DNA of 64,000 nt from Toxorhynchites rutilus septentrionalis (lineage: Eukaryota > Arthropoda > Insecta > Diptera > Culicidae), in NCBI RefSeq assembly GCF_029784135.1, contig NC_073744.1, positions 77,479,935 to 77,543,934 on the forward strand, given 5' to 3'. The notes under the pieces were generated by a model that saw nothing but the letters and a program-made list of their open reading frames with translations, ran no database searches and had not been told where the DNA came from. A program made the translations under genes and the position numbers. Below, in pieces: positions 11,807 through 23,135 of the stretch (position 1 is its first letter; each line of letters begins with the position of its first letter).

Positions 11807-13636
11807 TGAAATTCAGATACTGTTCCCAGTTTTCTACTGCAGAATATCCCGTGATTCAGGTATCAGAATAAAATTTCAAATTCGGAATTCAAATTCCGGA
11901 TTCCAGAACCCAGAATCCACACCCAAAATAAACTTTTAGTACATTTTTTGACATCCTCAAACATCACTTTAAATGAGCTTAAAAGTATTATAAAAAGTGA
12001 TATCCACCCATAATGCCCAAATTTGCATGGTTGACGTAAGCGCCAACTGCGTTTTCCTATTGAATTAAAATAACAAAAATCATATAACCCCTCCGGGTCA
12101 CTTTTGACTGTTAATATTTGTTGAATAGAGACAGATTAATCAATATAATTTTTTTCCAGTCATGATTATTCAGCTAAAAACAAGAAAAAATCATGTTACA
12201 TCACTGAGTGGTATTGGTGGTTACGTCACCTATGCAAACATGGGCAGCATATTGGTACAGCATTTACTCAAGCAAGAGGCGAGTTTGTGGATTGTAAATA
12301 TGTCACAGCACTACAAGAGTAATAATAATAAGGGTAAAAGACTATTTGCAAATAACTACGCCGAGGTTGCGCACGTGGGTGACGTCTAAATTGAATCCTT
12401 ATTGATCTGACAGGAGCCAACATATCGTGCTCGCCACTAACATTTTCCACTTGTGTTCTCCTGAATTGAGTGCCTCACTGACAGTTCTACTTGAGATTTT
12501 TCTAACGATCTTAGCATCATCGTCACACTTATATAACGTCATCAGTGGTTATGAGGATAGAGTGGCTGTCAGGATTTCCAAACTGACAATCAGTATGAGA
12601 GCTTGAGCTTGGGTAGACTGTACAATTCGTAGTTGCTCTCCGTGATTGACCTGAACCAACCAAATTGTACATAGAACACATAGAATGACGCTTGGGACTA
12701 GCAAATCATTCTCGTTGTGCAATTTTCGGTGATTCGAGCTTTAAATGGTTAATAACAACGCCTGCCACGTCCTTACAGTCACCAGGGGAAGGGAAGGAAT
12801 GTTAGTATGATATTTGCCGCCCGAAGGCCAGAAGGGTCGCATCGGATTATCTGTTACATAGCTTCGACTCAACTGCTGACAATCTTTGTATTCTCTCTCC
12901 ACGATAAAAAGGAAAACCGGGAGAGAGCAGTTATACTGCAGAGAGAAGTGTAAAATGTAATTGGAGTCTATGGTAAAATGAGAGTTATGAACGAGAGCAT
13001 ATTTTTCATGTTTAATACGTGTGCCACAAACTCAATTCATTCTCTGGTTTATTGTTTGTTCGAGTGGTCGGTTTTCCAAAGGAAGAAAACAACTTGATTA
13101 TTACACATAGAATTTATGATTTTAAATTTAAATTTCAAATTTTATCATAAGTACTTATCTTGCTATGTATGACACATCCTGTGCTTCTCCACTTCTCATT
13201 GCCATATTCTCTCCGGGAAAGCTGTCAGTCTTTTCTCCAGAAAACCACATTCCCTCTAGCATATTACATCATGCAATCAACACAAAAACACTCGTATGCA
13301 TAAGAAAAAGAGGATGGAATAATGAAACGAAAGTAAATCTCGCCCGGCTGGCAATTGGTGATTCTTCATTCCTCAGTGATGAAATCGACACGGAGCAGCC
13401 ACATATACAATTTCCGCGATAGAAGATGGACACAAGAGCACACACCGAACGCGACAAAATAAACCGAGCAATTGCCATTGTCATACAAATCGTGTGATGG
13501 GAGAATAGAAGCATTCCCCAACCTGACAATCAGTTTGAGAGAATGAAAAATCCGTTACAAACATACTAACATTTCAACACCCGTAACAAAAGAAAAATCA
13601 CATTTTCTGTCAACGCTGGTTTGGGTGCAAAATGTA
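11807..13636. other. Unassigned sequence with short repeat traces
   Basis: No gene recognised. GAGCTTGAGCTTGGGTAGAC near 12600 shares its first 16 bases with the GAGCTTGAGCTTGGG stretch near 16316, and GGAAGGGAAGGAATGTTAGT near 12788 matches 46183-46203, so parts are old dispersed repeats. Frames of 75-86 codons at 12162-12389 and 13165-13422 have no family signature. Confidence 0.4.
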
Positions 13637-14882
13637 GGATCAAGAATCCAGATCCCAGATTCGAGATTCCAAAGATTCCAGAGATTTCAGACATTCCACA
13701 GATTCCAGAGTTTCACGAAGTTACACAGATTCCAGAGAATCCAAAGATTACAGGAATTCCAGAGATTCCATGGATTCAAGATATTCCAGATATTCCAGTG
13801 ATTCCAGAGATTCCATAGATTCAAAAAATTCCAGAAATTCCAGAGGATCAAAGGATTCTGAGATGTCAGAAATTTCGAAGATTCCAGAGAATCCAGAGAT
13901 TCCTAAGATTACAAAGATTCCAGAAATTCCAGATATTCCTTAGATTTCAGAGATTCTAGGGATTTCAGAGGTTCTAGAGATTTCAGAGATTCCAGAGATT
14001 TAAGAGATTTCAGAGATTCCAGATATTCCAGAGATTCCAGATAATCCAGAGATTCCAAATATTTCAGAGATCCCAAAGATTCAAAAAAATTCAAAAATTC
14101 CAGAAGTTCAAAGGATTCAGAGATGTCAGAGATTTCAGAGATTACAAAGATTCCAGAAATTCCAGAGATTCCAGAAGTTTCAGTGATTCCAGGGACTCCA
14201 GGAATTCTAGAGATTTCAGAGATTCCAGGAATTTCGAAAATTCCAGATATTCCAGAGATTCCAGCGATTCCACGGATTCCAAAGATTCCAGAGATTCCAG
14301 AGATTCCAGAGATTCCAGAGATTCCAGATATTCCAGAGATTCCAGCGATTCGAGAGATTCCACGCATCCCAGAGATTCTAGAGATTCCAGAGGATCCAAA
14401 GATTTAAGAAATTCCAGAGATTCTAGAGATTTCAGAGATTCCAAAGATTTCAAAGATTCCAAATATTCCAGAGATCCCAAAGATTCAAAAAATTCCAAAA
14501 ATTCCAGAAGTTCAAAGGATTCTGAGATGTCAGAAATTTCAGAGATTACAAAGATTCCAGAAATTCCAGAGATTCCAGAAGTTTCAGTGATTCCAGGGAC
14601 TCCAGGAATTCTAGAGATTTCAGAGATTCCAGGAATTTCGAAAACTCCAGATATTCCAGAGATTCCAGCGATTCCACGGATTCCAATGATTCCAGAGATT
14701 CCAGAGATTCCAGAGATTCCAGATATTCCAGAGATTCCAGCGATTCGAGAGATTCCACGCATCCCAGAGATTCTAGAGATTCCAGAGGATCCAAAGATTT
14801 AAGAAATTCCTGAGATTCCAGAGATTCCAGTGATTCCAGATATTTAAGAGATTCCAGTGATTCCAAACATTCCAGAGATTCT
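13637..14882 (+). repeat. 9-bp satellite array (GATTCCAGA)n
   Basis: About 1.25 kb of a 9-bp unit, GATTCCAGA, with variants GATTTCAGA, GATTCTAGA and GATTCCAAA, roughly 138 units. A second-order repeat is visible: the block with AGTTCAAAGGATTC.GAGATG near 14105 recurs near 14509, 404 bp later, and the block ends recur 395 bp apart, so the second copy lost one 9-bp unit. Because 9 is a multiple of 3, open frames appear (IPE repeats on plus, SLE repeats on minus); these look like by-products, not genes. Confidence 0.95.
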
Positions 14883-15770
14883 AGAGTGCACGTGTTATTT
14901 CTGAAGTCCGGGTTTCGTTTGGAAAAATCAAATTTGATTTAAAATCTTATTCGGATATCATAACGTAGAACACTTTCGATTATTCTATAACACGCTGTGA
15001 ACCAGAGTAAGAGATCATTGTACAGTTCTGTTCGCTTTATATAGGGCGAAATTTCTCGATTTATATCTGTTTAGTATTTAGTATAAATATTAAAATGAAT
15101 TTAAATTGAAATTATGCGTACCTCAAATGAATTCCTTGAGTAGCTAAAGCTAGGGTCATATTTTACCTACGTTACATTCAAGCTCACACAAGAATGAAAA
15201 CGATCTAAACGATCTAATGATCGCACACATGTACCATCTTGTTTGAAAGCTTCACTTAGAGCCAGTGTGCTTCAGAAGTCCATAGAATACAGACGTACAA
15301 CAAATAAACGGTTCCTTTTTTTCAATCCGAAATATTAGAAGTGTTGAAGATTTTACCATCTTGCGCATTCCGAATAACCCGTTCTCGAAGTAAGTGAGAC
15401 TTGTAACCAGTTCCTCAGTCCGTTCCTTAGTGAAAGGGAGAGCGAGAAATGATCACAGTTCGTTTTGAGCGGTAGCTGCCAGAAACACGTGTATGTAATT
15501 GAACAATCCGGTTCAATTACACCAGCGAAAGGAAAAAAGTGTTCATTTAGTCAAGTGGCATCCAGGTTTTTTTGGTCTCAGAGGCCAATAGTGCCGTTAA
15601 GCAAGCCTTCGCGTCGGACATTCTGGGTAATCCTCTGAAACAACATCTGTATACCTATCCTAGCGAACAATTCAATAGAGTTTAAATGCTAATTAACTCG
15701 CTGATCGTATTCCAATTGATTAGGGTTTTGTTCAAACAATGCACATAATGTGGCGTGTACCGTAACACCG
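14883..15770. other. Non-repeat spacer between two satellite blocks
   Basis: No gene or transposon end recognised. Mostly AT-rich, with a GC-richer part near 15400-15650. No frame over 60 codons stands out. Confidence 0.4.
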
Positions 15771-16055
15771 AGATCCCTATGATATCAGAAATCCCAGAGG
15801 TATCAGAGATTCAGAGATTCCAAAAAATTGAGAGATTTCAGAGATTCCACAGATTCCAGAGATTCCAGAGATTCCAGAGATTCCACAGATTCCTGAGATT
15901 TCAGAGATTCCAGATATTCTAGAGATTATAGTGATTTCAAAGATTCCAGAGATATTGTATATTCAAGTAATTCGAGAAAATTGATAGATACCAGAGATTC
16001 CAGACATTCCAAAGAAGAGACTCCAGAGATTCCAGAGATTGCAGAATCCAAAGAT
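15771..16055 (+). repeat. Second 9-bp satellite block
   Basis: The same GATTCCAGA unit, more diverged at both edges, about 285 bp. Same orientation as the main array 0.9 kb upstream, so the two probably come from one array split by an insertion or deletion. Confidence 0.88.
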
Positions 16056-18360
16056 TTTAGAGATCGCCTACGTTGGCAAAATGTTGTATCACTCTTGGTA
16101 GGTTTTTGGCAATGTGTTGATAATGTACTGAGATTCGGAGAGTATAAGCCGTGCATTTATTCGAAATGAACTTAAATTTTTCTGCTTTGTTGATTTAACT
16201 GTCTTTGAAGAAGTTGAAGGACCACTTCGAAAAAGATCATCATTTAGGACAAAATATTATCAATGGTCATCTTGTATGCAAAATCCAAATCACCTTTATA
16301 GGTCAACTTGAGCTTGAGCTTGAGCTTGGGTACCACCTTTATAGGTCAATATAAATACCAAAACTTGCCATTTTCCACTCACCTTTAACGGCATTCAGCT
16401 GGCTGCCGACCATTTGCTTTGCGATGAAAGCCGCCATTTTCGATCAGCTCTTGTTTTGTTTTTGGTGGTAGTTTTTTTTTCCTAGCTGTTTCGCCCTTCA
16501 AACACTCGCGGCCACTCTTTCAAGTATGTACACTATTTCTCCCGTTTGTTTTTCTTTTTTTTTTTGCTATCTGATTTTAATTTTACGGCTCACAACACTG
16601 CCGATGCTGCTGCTGCTGATGCTGTTAGTGTTAGAAAAACACAAACACACGCTCACTCCAGCGATCAATACAGCAACAATACACAACGAAGATAGGACAG
16701 TGAAATAGAGACAAAAGTTCTTAAAATTTATGAACACAGCAGTTTCTGTTGTTTTTTTTTGTTTTTACTGAAAAGAAAAAAAAGAGATAGAGTCGTGAGT
16801 GGGAGGGGAAAAATGGAACAGTGGAGCGAAGGTCAGCATAAAAATATCACAACAAAGAAGTTAGCTTCGTGTGTTCGCCGTTTTTTGTGACACTACTAGG
16901 GTTACACTGTCCATGAGAGCACACACAGGAGATGGATAGAGAAAAAGTTCCTGTTTTTAAATAGTGTTTTTTCTGAGTGTTCGATGTTCCTCCGTCTGCC
17001 CGATGAGCTTCGATGGTGAAGTTGGTTTATGCATTTTTTTTTGTGTGTGTGAACAGCTTCTCGTTCATGTTTGCAGCATGTTTTGCAGCTTGGTGAATAA
17101 ATTATCTGAAAAGAGACAAAGAAAAATTGGGAAATGAAAGCTGAGTGAAAATTGGTAAGCGGATGGGGTGCTGAAAAACTAAATACACAGAAAATAATGC
17201 TGCCACTCGGTGCAAGTGAAACTTTTCGGTGGAAATTCAACTCGAGAGCAGCAAGCACGATCACTAGGAGTGCAAAACAATATAAATGGAGAATTGGTGC
17301 GAGGATATGCTGACAGGCTTGCGTCATGAAAATATTTGGTTAGTTAGATAGGTTTTTTTTTGTCTACAAGATTTGATGGATTTCGTGTCTTCGTTGACTT
17401 TGAATCATTGCCCTGTATAACAGCCTCCATGTTTACATGGGACATAGTCAACTTAAAAAATTTAATATTTTTCCCTTAATCGTTATTCTCTTCCAACTTT
17501 CAATTGCGGCAAATGAATTGCCGAACCTTATCCCAACAACTCACAGTAAATCATCCGGTGTCACGTATCGAAAAGTTTTTCATTCCGTCCACTTGCCCCC
17601 AAAAGCCAACATGATGAAACGAGTCATTGTGGTATGTGTCGTTTATGTATTCTACCGAAGCCGAGCAGCATCGTTTGACTAACAGCCGCCGTCAGCCGAA
17701 AAACTGCAGCTTCCCAACGACGACGACAATGATTCGGCAACAACAGCTTTGCTCGTATTTAGTGGATATGAATTACGTAACTTTCGGGTTGAAACGTGGC
17801 TACGGCAAGAACACGTAGATGTGCAAGCATAAATTATTTTAAGCCATGCGAACACTAGAATTCGACTATGCTATCCTATCAGATGCAGGCACGACGTAGC
17901 TGTAGTCATAATTCACAAGCCTTCTAGAACCACCCATCCGGGGATGATGGGAGGGAGACGATATGGTATGCAACATTATGAACCGAGTAGAGCGTTGGCC
18001 CCATTTCGAATTTCAACCACTCGATGCAAAACAAAGTTTAATTGAATTTCTAACTTGCAGGACATTGGAGTATGGTGCATCTGGGTACAAGGATGTCCAA
18101 GTAGTTGGCGGATTTGTTGGATGCATTCGCGCGCTGAATCAGTTCCACAGCTCCAAACACGGATTACAAACACATGTTTATGATGACTGGAGGGAGTTGT
18201 AAAGCTTGTTCTTTTGAACGCTAGAATACAGTTTGGAGTTGGCCCTGTTATTGGCAGACAACTATAAAATTCAGAACAATGTCAACGAAATACTTCCATT
18301 GAGAAGGGTATTCTCTTGTGAACATAGAATACAGGTAAAATACACTGCCAGATGCATTTA
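16056..18360. other. Unassigned sequence, partly GC-richer
   Basis: No recognisable gene. GAGCTTGAGCTTGAGCTTGGG at 16310-16330 is a three-step repeat of GAGCTT. The 16380-17330 part has balanced composition with homopolymer T-runs and frames of 60-141 codons on both strands, none with a recognisable domain. It could be unique host non-coding DNA. Confidence 0.35.
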
Positions 18361-18480
18361 ATCTGTACTATTTCAGAGAGCGAAAAAAATATGTCAATAG
18401 AAATATATTTATAAAACTATTATATTGCACGAACATGCTTTTATTAAGTTCTTCTCCAAACAAATAATCCTCGACCCAGT

Positions 18481-18600
18481 GTTGTAAACAGTCAACATTT
18501 TTGGTGACCATCACATATTGTCCTTGCGCAAAAGTTATGGCTCTATATGTACTGTTAACCTGCTCGGCTCCAACAGTCACATCAGAAATAAATGCACAAC
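18481..18600 (+). repeat. Duplicated segment, copy 1
   Basis: TTTTTGGTGACCATCACATATTGTCC..GCG.AAAGTTATGG...ATATGTACTGT.AAC is repeated in the same orientation at 19357-19495 with several differences. This is probably an old tandem duplication or two copies of one repeat. No coding signal. Confidence 0.7.
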
Positions 18601-19356
18601 CGCAAACACGACCATCAGTTGAACGTTTGAATGTTTTCTCTTTCTGTCAAACGTACAAAGAAAAGTGGTAAAAATATGCTTTTTCACTCTACCATTCGTG
18701 GTCATAACCATCCTTTAATTTCGGCTAATTTGAATGTAGTATGATTGTCATTTGACTGCTACTGGTATGCATTCTTCTCTCTTTATTCTGCTTCCAAACC
18801 TCCTCACTTACACATCCATACACGATGGATGGCACCTTCATGGATTGCTAATATCAAAGCTATCGTTAAACTCTCCCCTATTAATTCTGAATGTGTTAAA
18901 TGAACGTTCCAAGCGGTGAGCGATCGCCGTGAACACTGTTATATAATAACAAAACGATGAATATCAAATGAATGAAAACGAAAAAAAAGTCGAGATGTCA
19001 TATGACATTTTGAGTACGACGGTCGTTTGAATGTTCATTTTATGATGTTCATTAATGACACAGCACATACGTCTCCATAAATAGTCATACGATGATGACC
19101 ACTAGCAAGACTGTCCTGAAGTAACGAAGATCTCTCCGTGGTCAGAATGATCGTTTCCGATTGAACGAAATTTGGCACATAGCCTAGATATGGTCTATTT
19201 ATTTCTGCCATATTTATCACAAATCACTATTTAAGACATTATGAACTGATAATTATCATTAATTTTCTTTTTATTAATGCAATCGAATACTATGGAGAGC
19301 AATTTGACTGGTTGATGCAATATATTGGTAGATAATAATATCTTCTAGTTATTTAC

Positions 19357-19495
19357 AGTTTTATAACCGGTCGACATTTTTGGTGACGTTCACATAGTGC
19401 TCCTGCGTGAAAGTTATGGTGCAATATGTACTGTGAACGTGACTATGAATGCATAGCCACGGCTGTAGCTATCACATCAGATATCACATCATTCG
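19357..19495 (+). repeat. Duplicated segment, copy 2
   Basis: Partner of 18481-18600, sharing ACATTTTTGGTGAC, CACATA.TG.TCCTGCG and AAAGTTATGG. The 700 bp between the copies holds no recognisable gene. Confidence 0.7.
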
Positions 19496-19703
19496 ACGCT
19501 TTATGAATTTATTTGAATCTTGGTACTCATGATGGAAGCTACCCAAAATCACAAATTGCAGTATTATATTACTATTTTAACCCTCTTATACTCGCGCATA
19601 CGGTCTGCCAGACCGAGAATCAATGAGGTGACAGAATTAAATGACTATCAAAACTGAATTAAATTAAAGAGGAGATTTTTCATTTATATCATATCAATCA
19701 AAA

Positions 19704-20035
19704 ACATGGGGTCCTCGTAGCCACTTGGTTACGCGTTCGCTTACCAAGCGATAAATCGTGAGTTCAAACTCAGGGCCCTCAATTGACCATCTTTGTGTTG
19801 ATATAGAATAACTACGTTCACGAAACCATCATCAGCTATGGAAATCGATCCACGGTGGAACAAAGATCGATTCATCCATACAACTGCTCTTCTCTGCAAG
19901 AAACATCGGGCTGCTGTTCTATAAATAACCCGGTCTGCTGAACAATGGAAGAACAGAAAGAATATCCTTACACCTAAATGGCTACTACTGTGTAATTTAC
20001 CATAATGTAATGGAACAGAAAAACCAAAAAAAAAC
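19704..20035 (+). mobile_element. Complete tRNA-derived SINE with target duplications
   Basis: A 332-bp insert flanked by the perfect 12-bp direct repeat TATCAATCAAAA (19692-19703 and 20036-20047). The head near 19709-19782 looks like a tRNA gene: TAGCCACTTGGTTACGCG fits a Pol III A box and GAGTTCAAACTC a degenerate B box. The 3' end is A-rich. Long target duplications and an A-rich tail mean LINE-driven retroposition. A minus-strand fragment of the same head is at 22866-22925. The family name is not certain. Confidence 0.88.
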
Positions 20036-20160
20036 TATCAATCAAAATATCAATAACACCTAAAAATACACATTAGCGGTATAGCAGAGAGACGCACAGT
20101 CTGTGAGTACATGAGTTACGATTTTGCGCGCGAGTACATCGCAATATTGAGTGTAAACTA

Positions 20161-20643
20161 GGGTGGCAATGGATGTGTGGATAAAAAATTCATCATCGAA
20201 TTTGAAAAACCGACCATTTACATTTTGTTTATTGGCCCAAAAAATGACCAGTGCAAAATTTCAGCCAATCGGACATGATTTAGGGGTGCCTCAAAGCGTT
20301 CAAAGTTTTGAATTTTTGATCCTCGAAAATACCTTCATTGCCTCTCAGGCAAGTCCCAAAAGGTCGATTTTTGGCCAAAATTTTGTTTTCGAGATCTCGA
20401 CGTTTCATGCATTTTTAAGTCATTTGGCATCGAAAACAAAATTTCGCTTTTCCAAATTTCCTTTACTCCCCCCCCTTTGGAAAATTTTCGTGGATCAAAA
20501 ATTCAAAACTTTGAGTGCTTTGAAGCACCCCTAAATCATGTCCGATTGAGCTGAAATTTTGCACTGGTCATTTTTTTGGGCCAATAAACAAAATGTACAT
20601 GGTCGGTTTTTGAAATTTGACATGACCATTTTCGCTGCCACCA
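20161..20643. mobile_element. TA-flanked foldback MITE
   Basis: 483 bp between TA dinucleotides. The ends GGGTGGCAATGG and (complement) TGGTGGCAGCGA continue into long arms: AAAAACCGACCAT.TACATT, TTATTGGCCCAAAAAATGACC and CGGACATGATTTAGGGGTGC on the left all recur inverted on the right, with a loop of about 220 bp. TA targets suggest mobilisation by a Tc1/mariner-superfamily transposase. No coding capacity; the 123-codon frame across the left arm is incidental. Confidence 0.9.
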
Positions 20644-20738
20644 TAGTGTACATCTTAAATTTCACCGAACAAATTATTCTTGTAAGTTTCTTCGCGAATT
20701 AGCGTATTTTTTTTCATCACTAATTGGTGTCAACACTT

Positions 20739-20771
20739 AACCAACACTTAACTGCTTGGGCAGTGTTGGTT
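20739..20771. repeat. Short hairpin before a T-run
   Basis: AACCAACACT (20739-20748) and its exact complement (20762-20771) with a 13-nt loop, followed by about 12 T. In a eukaryotic intergenic setting this has no assigned role. Confidence 0.6.
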
Positions 20772-20889
20772 TTTTTTTTTTATTGATGTTTGATTTTTTT
20801 TTAGTTTCAAGTTAGAGGAAAATAAATAGATATTGTCACACATACAATGATAATACGTATGAATTGTCGTGGAAAGACATTGCAGGAAA

Positions 20890-21505
20890 TAGCGGCTGCT
20901 GCGCCACAGTTTGCTAAGGCATATGTAAACAGACCTAAGGAGTTCTGGAACAAGGTCTTTTATACTGATGAGCCGAAAACCTATCTCTTTGAATCGGATG
21001 GAAGACAGATTGCGTAGAGGAAACCAGGATCGGTGCTTCAGTTTCTGCACTTGGTTATCACAATAAAACAAGGCGGCGGTAGTCAGATGATGCATGGTAC
21101 ATTGGCGACTTCTGGAACTGGAACCATGGTGTATATCGATTCGGCGATGGACAAGATGGCCTAATTGATCTTCCTGAAACGTAACCTGCAGTATCCCGTT
21201 CAGAAATTCGGTCTCCCTCGTGATTACTACTTTCAACAGAATAATGACCCGAAGCAAACTGACTTCGTGGTGCTGAAATTCCTGCTCTATTATGTCCCAA
21301 TCAACTCAAAACACCTCCCGAATCACCGAACTTGAACATTATTGAGTATATATGGTGGGAAATCAAGAACTATCAAACCATCAAAATCCAGGGAACGAAG
21401 CGGAACTCAAAACGACAATTACGGAGATGTGGGAGGTACTTCCGTCTACAGTGACCAATGCATGGTACATGGTAGTTACTCTCTGCTCTCTCATTGCCCG
21501 TACAA
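20890..21505 (+). pseudogene. Decayed Tc1-family transposase
   Basis: The plus strand reads AKAYVNRPKEFWNKVFYTDE, then LFESDGRQ, RKPG, a GGGSQMM block and YYFQQNNDPKQT, and after a frame change SPNLNIIEYIWWEIKN. These match Tc1 transposase landmarks (FSDE, GGGSVMVWG, QDNDPKHT, SPDLNPIE.LW). Damage seen: two in-frame stops (in the GRQIA*RKPG and DKMA*LIF regions), a frameshift before the last motif, and N in place of the second catalytic D. The N-terminal DNA-binding half is missing. No inverted ends were found. It is a dead fragment. Confidence 0.85.
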
Positions 21506-21846
21506 CGAACGATGCATTTGATTCGTGTATCACGTATATGTCAGCATCTTTCGGATCTCCTACAACAAATTACAAAGGAAGATAATCGTCGAAAGCTATC
21601 AGCACTTTTCGTTTATTTGGTTCCGTCCTCACTATACGATTGAACTGCGCTGCCAACTCGCACCAGACTTTATCTTTCCACTCAGATATCTATTGCAAAC
21701 TACAAACACATTTACTCCTAAATTCCGCTTGAGGTGTGATCGAACCCCAGGACATGCCTACAGTAAAGTTTTCCTACTGTGATTGAAAAGCATACTTCCA
21801 TGAAGGATACGTTGTATTTAAATAAATGCAGTGTATTCTAAAATTA

Positions 21847-22413
21847 CACCCATACCTCGCTTTACGGCCTAAATACGTTCCACGAGATTTGGCCGCAAAG
21901 CGAAAAGTCGTATATGGAATCAATTATTCCAATACAAATTCATACAAATTCAATCAGATCGGTTCCAAATTTGTTGAATGTGTAGCATGGTTTATCATTC
22001 AAAATGCATTTTATCTTTTTATTTTTATTTCATTTGAAATAATTTCATTTTTGTTTATAGATTATTGTTGGTTTTTATGTATGTATGTTGTATGTATTGT
22101 ATGTATTTTTACAATACATACAACATACATACATAAAAACCAACAATAATCTATAAACAAAAATGAAACAACTTCATGTTATATGGAATATATGTATGTA
22201 TGCATACCTAATTTTTTAATTGCTTGTTATTGTTATTGTTATTGTTACTGTCTCGCAAACATTTTTTCACTTCTGTACAAAAATGATTTTGAATCGTTTT
22301 TTTGCTGTTATAACGAAACATTTTAAACCGTAAATCGAAAACGTACCTGAATTGAAGAGAGCCGTTATAGTGAAACGCCGTATAAAGAGCGGCTGTATTG
22401 CGAGGTATGGGTG
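21847..22413. mobile_element. TA-flanked MITE with a central hairpin
   Basis: 567 bp between TA duplications (21845-21846 and 22414-22415), with perfect 14-bp inverted ends CACCCATACCTCGC / GCGAGGTATGGGTG. Near its centre is a perfect 59-bp inverted repeat, listed separately. Non-coding; TA targets point to Tc1/mariner-type mobilisation. Confidence 0.9.
22043..22168. repeat. Perfect 59-bp inverted repeat, 8-nt loop
   Basis: 22043-22101 and 22110-22168 are exact complements (for example TTTATAGATTATTGTTGG against CCAACAATAATCTATAAA), with loop TGTATTTT. Read as RNA from either strand it makes a long perfect stem. It may be a natural hairpin of the MITE or a local snap-back duplication. Confidence 0.95.
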
Positions 22414-22444
22414 TATTCAAACTATTTCTGTGTATTCTAAAGTT

Positions 22445-22520
22445 ATTCTAAGATTCTCGATACTAATCGATAATCGAATCATATATAATCGAGTCTGTAT
22501 ATAATCGAGTCCGATCTGTA
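22445..22520 (+). repeat. C-family terminal fragment
   Basis: TCGATAATCGAATCATATATAATCGAGTC and TATATAATCGAGTCCGATCTGTATA match the internal terminus of the C family (about 33800-33860). Only these motifs remain, directly before the M1 end at 22528. Confidence 0.65.
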
Positions 22521-22865
22521 TATGAAGTATTTCATGCCATCTCGACTGACCATTGGCAGCGTTGCAGTGAAACGTTTTGGTTATAAAAATATTGGTGATT
22601 CAAGCAACTTCGCATACTTGAAATCTTCGAAAAAGAATTAGACTCCTTTTTACATAGGATCAAATTTACTTTCTTTATTTTATAACAAAATTTTATAATT
22701 TAAAAATTATACTATCTACAAAATTCTGTTCAAAGGATGAAATGCAGAAAATTGTTTGAATTTTCATAAAAAATACCAATTTTCTTTAAAAAAAATTAAA
22801 CTGAGAAGAAAATTATTCTAAAAATAGAAATTTATTTTTCTCGAAAACATTTTTTTTAATCACGA

Positions 22866-22925
22866 TCACTCACTCACGATCGATCGCTTGGTAAGCGAAC
22901 GCGTAACCAAGTGGCTACGAAAACC
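22866..22925 (-). repeat. SINE head fragment
   Basis: The complement of TCGTAGCCACTTGGTTACGCGTTCGCTTACCAAGCGATCGAT, the tRNA-like head of the SINE at 19704, is present here with no body. It is about 60 bp, inserted in M1 sequence. Confidence 0.75.
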
Positions 22926-23135
22926 CCCATCTTCCAACTTGTTGGAAATTGTAAGGGCAATTCATATCTATTTTTTCAGAATTTTCAAAAAAAAAAACAT
23001 TATTGAGAAAAATGAATTTTAAATCACAAAATATTTTTCATCAATGATTTTTTTTTAATTTGTTTGATATTTTTCAATGTAAAATTAAATAATTCCCTAC
23101 ATTTCGTTCTCTAATCAACATTTTGCATGTCTTAT

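Noticed and set aside
13909..14866. IPE and SLE repeat proteins on opposite strands
   Set aside because: The 9-bp satellite is open in several frames at once, with no start context or non-repeat domain.
13637..14882. Array of heat-shock elements (TTCCAGA resembles TTCnnGAA)
   Set aside because: Heat-shock elements need 5-bp phased GAA/TTC blocks; the 9-bp period breaks the phase and the GAA half is GAG.
19709..19782. Functional tRNA gene on the plus strand
   Set aside because: The tRNA-like head is part of a 332-bp insert with 12-bp target duplications; the T-loop region is degenerate.
20739..20783. Hairpin plus T-run as a transcription terminator
   Set aside because: Bacterial-type terminators do not apply here, and no Pol III gene lies directly upstream.
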